The notes under the pieces were generated by a model. That model ran no database searches, was not told where the DNA came from, and saw nothing but the letters and a program-made list of their open reading frames with translations. DNA of 64,000 bases from Quercus robur (taxonomy: Eukaryota; Streptophyta; Magnoliopsida; Fagales; Fagaceae), in contig NC_065536.1 of the NCBI RefSeq assembly GCF_932294415.1, forward strand, positions 55,119,854-55,183,853, given 5' to 3'. How positions within the stretch are numbered: the stretch's first letter is position 1; each line of letters opens with the position of its first letter. A program made the translations under genes and the position numbers. Of this stretch, positions 63,691-64,000 are shown one piece after another.

Positions 63691-64000
63691 ATAAGATCTA
63701 CTATCATTTCACTTCACACACACACACCAAAAAAAAAGAGCCTTAAATAGGCTAAGTATGTGTGACGTACACGTGATATGAGTATACTACAAGTACAGTA
63801 TAATAGGTTAAGCCCGATGGGCTAGGCTAGACTAAGCTATATACTAACATCCCCCCTCAAACTTGAGGTGGCAAGGAGGAAGCCAACTGAAGTTTGGATA
63901 TATGATCTCGAAGATAACCATGCGGGTGAGTTTTGGTGAAAATATCAGTAGGTTGGTTGGCAAAGGAGATGGAGAACAACTAGAAATTGTCTTTCTTGAG

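Larger units (their letters stand above)
57779..63738 (+). mobile_element. Nearly full-length L1-type LINE, defective
   Basis: The order is a 5' leader with a CT microsatellite (57839-57855), an ORF1-like region (58013-59574), ORF2 (59571-63690), then a short CA repeat and A-tract (63716-63738). The left and right flanks (CAATAGAGAG | AGAGCCTTAAATAGG) join into continuous Copia LTR sequence, giving an AGAG-type short duplication at most. The exact 5' end is inferred from that join. Confidence 0.8.
57692..64000 (-). mobile_element. Copia-type retrotransposon, 3' end only, with LINE inserted in its LTR
   Basis: On minus, 64000-63875 reads as the degraded C-terminus of Copia pol (NQPTDIFTKTHPHGYLRDHI). 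A purine tract TTGAGGGGGGA (63861-63851) and an LTR start TGTTAGTATATAGC at 63849 follow. The LTR runs to about 63740, is interrupted by the LINE, and resumes at 57778. It ends ...TTTATATTCTTAACA at 57692. The uninterrupted LTR would be only about 200 bp. The other LTR and most of the element lie beyond the right edge. Confidence 0.7.

Overview
The window is nuclear DNA from a eudicot plant. It has intron-rich genes with close Arabidopsis counterparts, AT-rich spacers, and a very dense load of LTR, Helitron, LINE, SINE and MITE repeats. Repeat style and gene content suggest a woody rosid, possibly Fagaceae (oak or chestnut), but the genus is an inference. There is nothing prokaryotic here: no operons and no CRISPR.

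Six host loci can be supported. (1) 356-2611 (-): the 5' part of a Ycf45/SPD1-type plastid AAA ATPase that runs off the left edge. (2) 7735-10648 (+): an eight-exon gene like POOR HOMOLOGOUS SYNAPSIS 1 (meiotic pairing), with one GC-AG intron. (3) 11110-12306 (-): a two-exon, 349-residue secreted class III peroxidase, convergent with the previous gene. (4) 20098-30386 (+): a LysM receptor-like kinase of the LYK3/EPR3 type. It is a decaying pseudogene with a frameshift, a nonsense codon, a doubtful acceptor, and a young Copia element only 15 bp upstream of an exon. (5) 42430-48281 (+): a complete 11-exon AP-1 mu adaptin (428 aa). (6) 50056-56726 (-): a complete five-exon TAA1/TAR tryptophan aminotransferase (396 aa, auxin biosynthesis). 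They are unrelated housekeeping and specialised genes and do not form a pathway cluster.

Mobile DNA fills most of the rest. Elements with boundaries set by target-site duplications (TSDs) are: hAT-type MITEs at 4829-5555 and 14044-14707 (exact 8-bp TSDs), with a related copy at 16068-16681 whose TSD is imperfect; a MULE-type element at 16969-18013 (9-bp); a Stowaway at 20850-21123 (TA); Harbinger/Tourist-type elements at 31238-31820 (TTA) and 52178-53206 (TAA); a Copia element at 22324-27379 (5-bp); and a non-autonomous LTR element at 32791-36707 (5-bp) carrying an 81-bp tandem array. Two solo LTRs (37178-37820 and 38696-39397, both with 5-bp TSDs) sit inside what I read as a Helitron nested in another Helitron of the same family (36835-39677). 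The right end is a three-level nest: a MITE-like repeat interrupted by a Copia LTR, which is interrupted by a nearly full-length but broken LINE.

The least explained structure is a 668-bp foldback at 3812-4479. Its arms look like a duplicated, intron-containing coding segment. It shares a 3' region and an EQMEQYL-type exon with a second locus at 40380-41155. I do not recognise the family, and it is my best candidate for something undescribed.
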